Shown here in pieces: positions 1-6,094 of a DNA stretch of 8,654 nucleotides. Position numbers and translations under genes: made by a program. Numbering within the stretch: position 1 is the stretch's first letter; each line of letters starts with the position of its first letter. The notes below the pieces were generated by a model. The model did not search any database and was not told the origin of the DNA. It worked only from the letters and a program-made list of their open reading frames with translations. Source of the DNA: Firmicutes bacterium UBA4916. Lineage in GTDB: Bacteria; Bacillota; Clostridia; Tissierellales; Tepidimicrobiaceae. The stretch lies in contig DHBY01000093.1 in assembly GCA_002398845.1 (NCBI GenBank), positions 1 to 8,654 on the forward strand, written 5' to 3'.

Positions 1-626
1 TTGTAACTTTACACTAACCCTGAAAGATAGGCGTTTTCTTCATTCCCTCCAATAGCTACCATTCTCCTGCCTAAAACAGTATAATTAAGTAATATATATA
101 TGATTAATACAACTAAAAACAATACGATAAGCGATATAGGAAATAGGTTGAATATTTTTTTTGCTAAAAAGTCAAATTTATTATTAAATTTCATGAATTG
201 TCCTAATGAGATAATTAGTGAAATCCCTAAGAAAATATTGCTTGTACCAAGCGTAATTACCAGCGGCACACACTTACTTTTTGAAACAATAATTCCATTG
301 AGTAAACCACCAAGTACTCCCGTAATCATGCCTAATAACAATGCAAGTAAAACATTATCCGTATCTACTATAGTTTTTGACATTACAACTCCACAAAGTG
401 CCATTAATGTTCCCATTGAGAGATCAACCCCACCAGAAATCATTAAAAATGCCATCCCCATAGTTAAAATACCAGTAACTGAAATTTGTTGTAATATTGA
501 TGATAAGGTTTTTACAGCAAAAAAGTTTGGATTTATAATACCTACAATTATAGAAATAACAGCAATAATACAAATAAGCATCATACGCTGATCGCTAAAA
601 TTTATTTTACTTTTTACTCTATTCAT
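1..626 (-). CDS. RbsC-type sugar ABC transporter permease, partial and frameshifted
   Basis: This is an inner-membrane permease subunit of a ribose/xylose/galactose-type ABC importer (BPD_transp_2 family). Numbering from the Met at 626, hydrophobic helices fill most of the protein. The family signatures are present: SGGVDLSMG (64-72), NGIIVSKSKCVPLVITLGT (about 110-128), and LGRR followed by GGNEENAYLSG (185-203). Family members run to about 310-340 residues. Here the frame stops at 9-11 after about 205 residues, just past the conserved LSG. In the neighbouring frame, bases 18-1 read VSVKLQ, which fits the family pattern LSG-(I/V)-x-V-x; one extra G in the GGG at 18-20 would restore it. So either a one-base deletion inactivates the gene or there is a sequencing error, and the remainder lies outside the window. 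The start at 626 is preferred over 632 because GGAGG (636-640) is 9 nt from 626 but only 3 nt from 632. The gene overlaps the end of the ATPase gene by 8 bp, so the two are translationally coupled. Confidence 0.85.
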
Positions 627-2148
627 TATCATCTACCTCCAAAGCTTTTTTAATGATATTATTCTCACTGATTTCTTCTTTTTGAATGATTCCTGCAATA
701 CTTCCCTTTCTAATCACCATAACTCTATCGCTCATAGAAACAAGTTCAGGCATATCAGAAGAAACCATAATTATACCTTTACCCTGTTTTGTAAGGGATG
801 ACATAATATTGTAAAATTCATTTTTAGAATTTACATCAATTCCTCTCGTTGGTTCATCAAAAATAAATAAGTCCGCTCCTTGAAATAACCATTTCCCAAG
901 TACAACCTTTTGCTGATTACCTCCGGATAGATATCTAACTTCCATGTTATGGGATGCTGCCTTTATATTTAATCCCTTTAAAATTGGATTAACTAGTTCA
1001 GGAAACTTTTTGGGTCTTACAAAAAAATTCTTTAGTTTTCTTCCTAAACCAATGATAACTATATTTTCTGAAATTGATCCATTAAGGTATAAACCTAATT
1101 TTTGTCTATCTTCAGTAATATGAGCAATTCCTACATCAATTGCATCGCACGGATTACTTATATTAACCTTTTCATTGTTTATGTAAATATTCCCAGAATA
1201 AAATTTATCTGCCCCCGAAATAGCTCTAACTATTTCTGTTCTTCCTGATCCAACCATTCCGGCAATACCTAAAATTTCACCCTTTCTTACCTCAAAGCTT
1301 AATGGTTCAGATGCTTGTTTAAGCTTAAGGTTCTCTACAACCAGCAAAGGATCTCCTATTTCGTTTTGCTGCTTATTATAAAAAACATCCACAGGTCTGC
1401 CAACCATATCCTTTGTTATAACACTAAGTTTTGTATCTCTCTTAGAATTATCATATGAATTAACTACTGCACCATCACGGATAACAGTAATTCTATCTGC
1501 TATTTCCACAACTTCCGATAAAAAATGGGATATATATATAATACCTATTCCCATATCTGATATACGCTTTACTAACCTAAGCACTTTTTTTGCATCTTCA
1601 ACATTAAACATAGATGTAGGTTCATCCATAATTAAAACCTTTGGCCTTTTGATGATTGCTTTTAATATTTTTACAAATTGTTGATCTGCCACACTTAGCT
1701 TTTCAATTGGTTTCTCAATATTAATATTAATTCCTAGATTATTCATTTCAGTAACAACGGCTTTTTTCATGGCATCAAAATCATTAAAAATTTTATTCTT
1801 TTTAATCTCTGAACCAATAAATACATTTTCAACAACATTCATTGTAGGTGCCAACAAATTTTCTTGATATATAATATTAATGCCTAATCTTTGTGATAAT
1901 TCAGGTGTAAGATTTTTATATGCTATTCCCTCAAATATTATCTCTCCTGAATCAGGTGAATAAGCCCCAGATAGTACTTTCATAAGTGTGGACTTTCCTG
2001 CACCATTTTCACCCACAAGACAATGTATTTCACCAGGAAGAACATCAAAAGTAATATTTGAAAGTGCCTTTACGCCTGAAAAAGTTTTTACTATATTTCG
2101 CATTTCTACAATCGGTTTAATTCCTGCTACTTTATTCACTTTCATCAT
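619..2148 (-). CDS. RbsA/MglA-type sugar ABC transporter, duplicated ATPase subunit
   Basis: This cytoplasmic ATPase powers the sugar importer encoded with it. Its 509 residues match the usual RbsA/XylG/MglA length, with two nucleotide-binding domains in tandem. Domain 1 has Walker A GENGAGKST (46-54), a Q-loop Gln95, the relaxed signature LSVADQQ (151-157), Walker B VLIMDEPTS (171-179) and the switch histidine in YISHFLSE (His208). Domain 2 has the family's altered Walker A, GMVGSGRTE (297-305, Arg in place of Lys), a canonical signature LSGGNQQKV (408-416) and Walker B LFIFDEPTRGID (427-438). The asymmetry between the two sites is normal for this family and is not a defect. Two ATG codons lie in tandem at the start (2148 and 2145); the purine-rich AAAGGCGG just upstream is better spaced for the second, so the true start may be 2145. 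The gene lies 73 bp after the binding-protein gene, across an intercistronic stem-loop. The sugar cannot be read from the ATPase. Confidence 0.95.
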   Translation of the reverse strand: MMKVNKVAGIKPIVEMRNIVKTFSGVKALSNITFDVLPGEIHCLVGENGAGKSTLMKVLSGAYSPDSGEIIFEGIAYKNLTPELSQRLGINIIYQENLLAPTMNVVENVFIGSEIKKNKIFNDFDAMKKAVVTEMNNLGININIEKPIEKLSVADQQFVKILKAIIKRPKVLIMDEPTSMFNVEDAKKVLRLVKRISDMGIGIIYISHFLSEVVEIADRITVIRDGAVVNSYDNSKRDTKLSVITKDMVGRPVDVFYNKQQNEIGDPLLVVENLKLKQASEPLSFEVRKGEILGIAGMVGSGRTEIVRAISGADKFYSGNIYINNEKVNISNPCDAIDVGIAHITEDRQKLGLYLNGSISENIVIIGLGRKLKNFFVRPKKFPELVNPILKGLNIKAASHNMEVRYLSGGNQQKVVLGKWLFQGADLFIFDEPTRGIDVNSKNEFYNIMSSLTKQGKGIIMVSSDMPELVSMSDRVMVIRKGSIAGIIQKEEISENNIIKKALEVDDNE

Positions 2149-2176
2149 CCGCCTTTACCCATTCAGTTTATATTAT

Positions 2177-2204
2177 GGGTTGGGCACAATTATGAACCCA
2201 ACCC
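2177..2204 (-). promoter_or_regulatory. Intercistronic stem-loop between binding-protein and ATPase genes
   Basis: GGGTTGGG at 2177-2184 and CCCAACCC at 2197-2204 form a perfect 8-bp, GC-rich stem with a 12-nt loop in the 73-bp gap between the two genes. On the transcribed strand it is followed by ATAATATAAAC rather than a T-run, so it is not a good terminator. In this operon type such hairpins often protect the 3' end of the binding-protein mRNA or cause partial termination, giving more binding protein than membrane components. That role is inferred from position. Confidence 0.6.
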
Positions 2205-2221
2205 TAATCAACACTATATTA

Positions 2222-3253
2222 TTACTTAATACCGCCTATTGCCTCTACTGCCTTATCATCTACAGTCCAACTAACTGCTTTATCAAGGTTACTCTTGTCA
2301 ACAGGTAGTACAGGAAGTGGTTCAAATTTTTTAGGATTATCTTTACCCTCTACAACTTTTCTATAAAGATTTCTAAATGTCATAAGACCCTGTAAAGAAA
2401 CAGGAGCTGTCATATTAGCATATTCGATACCATCTTCTATCATCTTTAAGCCATCTGGTGAACCACCTGTAGATAAAATTTTAACATTAACACCTGCGTT
2501 TTTAGCTGCTTGATAAACACCCTGTGCTTGCTGATCATTATTTGCAAAAACAACATCACACTTTTTTCCTGAGTTAAAGAAATCTGTTGTAATATTCATT
2601 GATTTTTCCATTTCCCAATCTCCATTTATGACATCAACGAGTGTAACTTTATCACCAAATTCCTTCATTGCCTTGTCTACACCTTCTCTGTATGCTTCTG
2701 TAACACCATCACCTTTTTTACCAGCAACATATAGAAGCTTTGAACCTGGAAGCTTTTCAGCAACATATTTAATAGCTGCATAACCAATATCTGAATATAC
2801 ACAACCTACTGCTGAAATATAATTTAAAGATTGCGTAGCAGGAGCTTGGTTTTCAACTGTAACTGGAATGCCAGCATCATTTGCCTTTTTAATAAGTTGA
2901 TCTGCCTGTTCTGCTGAAATTGGGTATATGGAAATTCCATCAACTTTCTTTGCAATAAGCTCGTCCATAAGTGTAAGTGACTTTTCAAGGCTATCCTCAG
3001 AATCAAGAATTATAGTATCTGCGCCTACTTTATCAGCAGCATACTTAAATGCATCTACGCTGCTTTTATTCCATACATCCTTCATATTACGAGCGATATT
3101 CCCAAAAACAAGTTTCTTATCACTTTTTTCATTTGTAGTGCTGGATGAATTAGCGCCCTTTGTTGATTCATTTGAGTTCTTAGATGAACTGCCACATGCA
3201 GTAAAAGAAGTCATAAATATTACCGTCAGAACTAAAGCAAGAAATTTTTTCAT
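2222..3253 (-). CDS. Sugar-binding lipoprotein of ABC importer (Peripla_BP_4/RbsB-like)
   Basis: This is the extracellular, membrane-anchored substrate-binding protein (343 aa) of the adjacent importer. The N-terminus has a KK charge pair, a hydrophobic core and the lipobox FTAC with lipidated Cys20. A Ser/Asn/Lys-rich linker (21-48) follows, which is typical of Gram-positive lipoproteins. The mature part begins with the type-1 periplasmic-binding fold, LVFGNIARNMKDVWNKS (48-64). Other fold landmarks are KKVDGISIYPIS (102-113), the aromatic-acidic NGDWEMEKS (210-218) and VVFANNDQQAQGV (234-246), where Asp240 sits at the usual sugar-hydroxyl ligand position. This pattern fits the ribose/xylose/galactose branch but does not identify the sugar. 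Translation starts at ATG 3253 behind GAGGGGG at 3263-3269, with a 9-nt spacing. The gene starts 37 bp after the epimerase gene and belongs to the same operon. Confidence 0.93.
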   Translation of the reverse strand: MKKFLALVLTVIFMTSFTACGSSSKNSNESTKGANSSSTTNEKSDKKLVFGNIARNMKDVWNKSSVDAFKYAADKVGADTIILDSEDSLEKSLTLMDELIAKKVDGISIYPISAEQADQLIKKANDAGIPVTVENQAPATQSLNYISAVGCVYSDIGYAAIKYVAEKLPGSKLLYVAGKKGDGVTEAYREGVDKAMKEFGDKVTLVDVINGDWEMEKSMNITTDFFNSGKKCDVVFANNDQQAQGVYQAAKNAGVNVKILSTGGSPDGLKMIEDGIEYANMTAPVSLQGLMTFRNLYRKVVEGKDNPKKFEPLPVLPVDKSNLDKAVSWTVDDKAVEAIGGIK

Positions 3254-3290
3254 AATAATGTACCCCCTCTAAAAATTTTTATGTAAATTT

Positions 3291-4103
3291 TTATATTTGA
3301 TATCCGAGTGATTTTAAATAATCACCGGAATACCTAACAGCATCATTGACTTCATTTATATCTTTTGCACCCTTTTGTGTAAATTCTATTTCAATACTTA
3401 AAGGACAATAATTTTTATATGCATCTAGTTGTGATAAGATTGATGGAAAATCTATATATCCTTTTCCCAGTGCTGGGAAATTCCATTCATTATTTGCGCC
3501 AGCTTTATCCTTAATGTGCATATACAAAATCTTATCAATACACTTTTTTATATCTTGCGTAGGGTCAACATTTCCGTAAAAAATAGCATTAGCCGTATCA
3601 TAATTGATCCCAACGATTTCTGAAGACACTGCATCTACAATTTTTTCCATTATTGAAGCTGTTGAATATGCTCCATGAATCTCTAAAACAAGTTTAAGAT
3701 TATTTGCTTTAAGTTCAGGAATTAAGCTTTTTATATTTTCAGTTAATAACTTTAATGAACTGCTTTTATTACTCCCAAAATGAGCTTCTCCTATCGATGT
3801 TACTATGTATTTGCTTTCAAAAAATCCAGCTAAGCGGATATTATCTACAAAATCATGTAATCTATCCTCATCCAATAAATTGCAATGTCCACTGAAACCA
3901 ATTACACTTAATCCCATTTCCTGTATTTTCAATTTAATGTTATAAAGTTCTTTAAAGCTCATTTCTGGCATTACATGCTCTGTCCAACCTTTTGTTGCGG
4001 TAAGTTCTATATACTTAAAACCTGCTTCAGCTATGCCACTGAGCGCCTCATTGAGTGAATAACCATGATAACAATTGGTATTTACAGCAACAATTCTTTC
4101 CAT
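3291..4103 (-). CDS. Sugar phosphate isomerase/epimerase-type TIM-barrel protein (AP_endonuc_2 family)
   Basis: This 270-residue protein belongs to the xylose-isomerase-like TIM-barrel superfamily, which includes ketose 3-epimerases, inosose dehydratase (IolE) and hydroxypyruvate isomerase-like enzymes. Strand 1 begins VAVNTNCY (5-12), and the GFKYIEL motif (28-34) is typical. The four divalent-metal ligands of the epimerase branch can be placed at Glu141 (LVLEIHG), Asp169 (NYDTANA), His196 (YMHIKDK) and Glu238 (LSIEIEF). The MHIKDK and GKGYIDFPSI segments match the family well, so the active site looks intact. The length is normal. The start at ATG 4103 has GGAGG 7 nt upstream. The gene sits between the ROK regulator (58-bp gap) and the sugar-binding protein, which suggests it acts on the imported sugar or an early derivative. 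The exact substrate is not determined. Confidence 0.88.
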   Translation of the reverse strand: MERIVAVNTNCYHGYSLNEALSGIAEAGFKYIELTATKGWTEHVMPEMSFKELYNIKLKIQEMGLSVIGFSGHCNLLDEDRLHDFVDNIRLAGFFESKYIVTSIGEAHFGSNKSSSLKLLTENIKSLIPELKANNLKLVLEIHGAYSTASIMEKIVDAVSSEIVGINYDTANAIFYGNVDPTQDIKKCIDKILYMHIKDKAGANNEWNFPALGKGYIDFPSILSQLDAYKNYCPLSIEIEFTQKGAKDINEVNDAVRYSGDYLKSLGYQI

Positions 4104-4161
4104 ATTAATACCTCCATTTATAGTTAAATTTAAAAATTAATATACTATAGATTTCATTCAC

Positions 4162-5379
4162 TTATATAAATAAATCACCTGTAGGATTTTCGGTAATAAC
4201 CAAAAATTTATCTAAATAAATTTTTGCTGCACCCTTTACTTTTGCATTCTCATTTTGTTTGGCATAACGTAAGGAAACATTATTAACAAGGCGCGTAAAG
4301 CCATTGGATAACATATTTTTCTTAATCTCACTCATAAAATAGTCTCCTAATTGTGCTCCCCTTCCACCCAAAACTATAAGTTCTGGATTATAAAGACTGA
4401 TAAGGTTATTTAAACCAAATGCAAGATCCTCTGCAACCATGGATACTGCAGTTATTGCACATTCATCTTTAAGGTTAACTGCCTGCCTAACTGTATTAAA
4501 TTTTATTTCTTTTGATGGTATATGTGCTAAGACAGACTCTGGAAATTTATCTTTTGCTAATTGCTCCACCCTATGCCCTAGCGCATTTTCCCCCACCATA
4601 AGCTCGAAACAGCCCCTATTGCCGCATCTACATTTCGGTCCATTACGATCAATAGAAAAATGGCCAAATTGAGTTGCCATACCATTTGAGCCTCTAAGGA
4701 ATTCGCCATTCATAAATAGTGTGGCACCTACCCCTTCTTCAATATTGACATAGACAAAATTCGACTCACGTATATTTGAAAATATTTTTTCGGCATATGC
4801 TAAACATGCTGTATCATTTAGAAAAGCTACTGGTATATCTTTAAATTTCTTTTTCAATTCGCTTACAATTGTATTATTTTCTTCTATATTTATAACTGTT
4901 GATATTATCTGTTTACTTACTGGATCAATCATTGCCGGAACAACTATACATAACCCAAGTAAAATATTATCTCCTTTTATTTCTGAAATAATGTTCTGGT
5001 CAATTTGATTACAAATTTCGTCAATGCTCCAGTTTTGCAAATCAAAAGTTGAGAAAGATTCTTTCACTATGGTACAACCTGCTCCAATAATCACACATCT
5101 GATGCCTTCTCCTGTCCAATCAACAACGCCAATAAAAGTTTCAGCATCATTTACAAAAAGCATATTAGGTCTTCTACCTATTGAATTTATGTCGCTTGCT
5201 CCCCCATCAACCACAAATCTCATCCTTATAAGCTCATCTACCAGTGAGGATACAGTTGCTCTGCTCAATTCAGTTTCTTTCGCTAATTGTGCCCTTGAAA
5301 TTCCGGGTTCATTTCCGATGGTGGTATATATCCTTTTAAGGTTTGTTTCTTTTATTATTTGTTGGTTTACTATTTTCAC
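4162..5379 (-). CDS. ROK-family transcriptional repressor, XylR/NagC type
   Basis: This 405-residue regulator has an N-terminal winged helix-turn-helix (about 10-60; recognition region SRAQLAKETELSRATVSSLV, 28-47), a GRRP turn (68-71) and a C-terminal ROK sugar-binding domain. The ROK zinc motif is complete: GH (His240) followed by CRCGNRGCFE, giving ligands His240, Cys250, Cys252 and Cys257. The kinase phosphate loop is degenerate (VVDWTGEGIRC, 85-95, in place of DxGGT), as expected for a regulator, while the LND acidic residue (Asp189) remains. The usual Glu before GH (GExGH) is replaced by Gln237 (ATQFGH), which may alter the sugar preference. The start codon is GTG at 5379; GGAGG lies 7 nt upstream and no upstream in-frame ATG has a ribosome binding site. 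It is the first gene of the transporter operon. The XylR-like operator lies just downstream of the promoter, so the protein probably represses its own operon until an inducing sugar binds. Confidence 0.93.
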   Translation of the reverse strand: MKIVNQQIIKETNLKRIYTTIGNEPGISRAQLAKETELSRATVSSLVDELIRMRFVVDGGASDINSIGRRPNMLFVNDAETFIGVVDWTGEGIRCVIIGAGCTIVKESFSTFDLQNWSIDEICNQIDQNIISEIKGDNILLGLCIVVPAMIDPVSKQIISTVINIEENNTIVSELKKKFKDIPVAFLNDTACLAYAEKIFSNIRESNFVYVNIEEGVGATLFMNGEFLRGSNGMATQFGHFSIDRNGPKCRCGNRGCFELMVGENALGHRVEQLAKDKFPESVLAHIPSKEIKFNTVRQAVNLKDECAITAVSMVAEDLAFGLNNLISLYNPELIVLGGRGAQLGDYFMSEIKKNMLSNGFTRLVNNVSLRYAKQNENAKVKGAAKIYLDKFLVITENPTGDLFI

Positions 5380-5383
5380 TGGT

Positions 5384-5390
5384 ATCCCTC
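5384..5390 (-). promoter_or_regulatory. Ribosome binding site that fixes a GTG start for the ROK repressor
   Basis: The transcribed strand reads GGAGGGATACCA directly before GTG at 5379. The strong Shine-Dalgarno sequence at ideal spacing supports this non-ATG start codon. Confidence 0.75.
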
Positions 5391-5397
5391 CATATAC

Positions 5398-5422
5398 TTA
5401 GTTCGTTCACTAAACTAACTAA
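5398..5422. promoter_or_regulatory. XylR-type palindromic operator
   Basis: Half-sites TTAGTTCGTT (5398-5407) and AACTAACTAA (5413-5422) flank a 5-bp centre. Nine of ten arm positions pair. The known Bacillus XylR operator has half-sites TTAGTTTGTT and AACAAACTAA with the same overall 25-bp length. The palindrome begins one base after the -10 hexamer and ends 18 bp before the GTG start, a position that would block initiation or clearance. The regulator encoded immediately downstream is the obvious ligand, implying autoregulation of the whole operon. The binding itself is inferred. Confidence 0.8.
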
Positions 5423-5451
5423 ATCATACCACCATTTTTTATAAAATTCAA
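5423..5451 (-). promoter_or_regulatory. Sigma-A-type promoter of the ROK/transport operon
   Basis: On the minus strand, -35 TTGAAT (5446-5451) is separated by exactly 17 bp from -10 TATGAT (5423-5428), matching the consensus at 4 of 6 and 5 of 6 positions. It stands about 45 bp upstream of the GTG start and directly abuts the operator. No convincing CcpA cre site was seen nearby. Confidence 0.75.
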
Positions 5452-5510
5452 TAAGTTTTTAATTTTTTTTAATCGGGACGCTTACTTGATGCCTTTATTA
5501 ATTGCAAAAA

Positions 5511-5546
5511 TAAATTAGAGCCTTTTTTAGTTCTCGGCCTAATTTA
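5511..5546. repeat. Imperfect AT-rich palindrome in the intergenic region
   Basis: TAAATTAG (5511-5518) pairs with CTAATTTA (5539-5546) and GCC (5520-5522) with GGC (5536-5538). This gives an 11-bp stem with one bulged A and a 13-nt loop. It lies about 60 bp upstream of the -35 box of the operon. It could be a second terminator, a protein-binding site or part of a dispersed repeat. It lacks a clear T-run after the stem on either strand, so terminator function is doubtful. Confidence 0.5.
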
Positions 5547-5654
5547 ACCCTGCAAACTTTTATTGCATTAATTATTTGTTTGATGAAACCTAGGGGATTT
5601 TTGTAACTAAGAGAAGCTGCCGCAGGAAAATGTTGATGTGAAATCCTGAAAATG

Positions 5655-5679
5655 AAAAACGGGCGAACCATGTTCACCC
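5655..5679 (-). terminator. Rho-independent terminator-like hairpin of REP-like form
   Basis: On the minus strand GGGTGAAC (5679-5672), loop ATG and GTTCGCCC (5668-5661) form an 8-bp stem with one wobble pair, followed by GTTTTT and then CATTTT. This is a plausible intrinsic terminator for minus-strand transcripts arriving from 5774-8368, and would insulate the downstream transport operon. Palindromes with GTAGGG/TCGCCC arms also occur as dispersed repeats in many genomes, so it may be both. Confidence 0.65.
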
Positions 5680-5773
5680 TACGAAAATAATTTTAAATTA
5701 CTGGATAATTACTGCCCTAATTATGAGCAAACATAATATACACTTTCACAATTAATTAAATATATAATACAGT

Positions 5774-6022
5774 TTAAAAGCTTTTACCTTTTGAGCTTTT
5801 AATTGTCTTGAAATAAAGCTCTCTCATTCCCTCAACTTTATCGCAAATAGGCTTTAAATTGCAGCTTTGACAATCTAAATTCATATCGTTTAATAAATGA
5901 TTCAAAGTTTGGGTAATTGCATCAACCTTATTAGCATATTCAGTAAGCTTTTTAAAATCAGCTATATTTTGCGTAATAAAAATTATATATTCCTTGGGGG
6001 ACAAATAACAACTTTTGGGCAT
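5774..6022 (-). pseudogene. C-terminal remnant of a CdhC/acetyl-CoA-synthase-like protein
   Basis: The 82-residue reading frame has two parts. Residues 1-9 (MPKSCYLSP) are encoded by the inverted-repeat element and are not expected to be native. From about residue 10 (KEYIIFIT) onward, the sequence resembles the last ~70 residues of clostridial proteins of roughly 230 aa related to the CO dehydrogenase/acetyl-CoA synthase beta subunit. These have a beta strand of the IIFIT type, an amphipathic helical stretch (about 18-48), and a terminal cysteine cluster, here CQSCNLKPIC (Cys51, Cys54, Cys60), followed by KVEGMRELYF. The missing N-terminal two-thirds, the lack of a well-placed ribosome binding site before ATG 6022, and the join exactly at the repeat boundary point to a truncated gene. 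A small stand-alone Cys-motif protein is possible but less likely. The family assignment comes from remembered motifs, so it is tentative. Confidence 0.6.
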
Positions 6023-6076
6023 AAGGACAAGTCCCCATCTAAAGCAACTTAGCGCGCATTAGGAATTATTTGTCCC
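5998..6076. mobile_element. Short non-autonomous element with 11-bp terminal inverted repeats (MITE/REP-like)
   Basis: GGGACAAATAA at 5998-6008 and TTATTTGTCCC at 6066-6076 are perfect inverted repeats bounding 79 bp. Inside are a GGAC-AA-GTCC palindrome (6025-6034) and a GCGCGC core (6052-6057). The element separates the flavoenzyme gene (stop at 6095) from the truncated CdhC-like fragment, whose recognisable homology starts at about 5995, right at the element's end. GGGGACTTGTCC-type palindromes commonly flank IS200-like/RAYT transposase genes. The ATGCCC just inside one end might be the start of such a transposase left by internal deletion; that origin is inference. Confidence 0.6.
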
Positions 6077-6094
6077 TTATAATTGATTGCACGA

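Larger units (their letters stand above)
5461..5773. other. Gene-free stretch between the gene remnant and the operon promoter
   Basis: No reading frame here resembles a protein. Apart from the two palindromes listed separately, it has weak self-complementarity: GGATTT (5595-5600) with AAATCC (5641-5646), enclosing a small CTGC-C-GCAG hairpin (5617-5625). The segment 5680-5773 is plain AT-rich sequence. It could contain decayed repeat DNA or a structured RNA, but no known riboswitch or ncRNA class was recognised. Confidence 0.45.

Noticed and set aside
100..591. Plus-strand open frame of 163 codons
   Set aside because: It is antisense to the permease, whose motifs are clear; the translation resembles no known family and lacks a ribosome binding site.
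2928..3272. Plus-strand open frame opposite the binding-protein start
   Set aside because: It mirrors the lipoprotein coding sequence; it has no recognisable motifs.
3273..3294. Direct repeat AAATTTTTAT twice before the binding-protein gene
   Set aside because: Low-complexity AT sequence overlapping the epimerase stop codon; no functional reading is supported.
4104..4161. Separate promoter for the epimerase (TATAGT-like hexamer)
   Set aside because: No acceptable -35 at the right spacing; the AT-rich gap produces such hexamers by chance, and the genes look co-transcribed.
2222..5379. Calling the operon a xylose (xylFGH/xylR) operon
   Set aside because: The operator is XylR-like, but no xylose isomerase or kinase is present and ROK operators are similar across different sugars.
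5401..5773. Riboswitch, T-box, tRNA or CRISPR array in the long intergenic region
   Set aside because: No conserved core motifs, cloverleaf or regularly spaced repeats were found.
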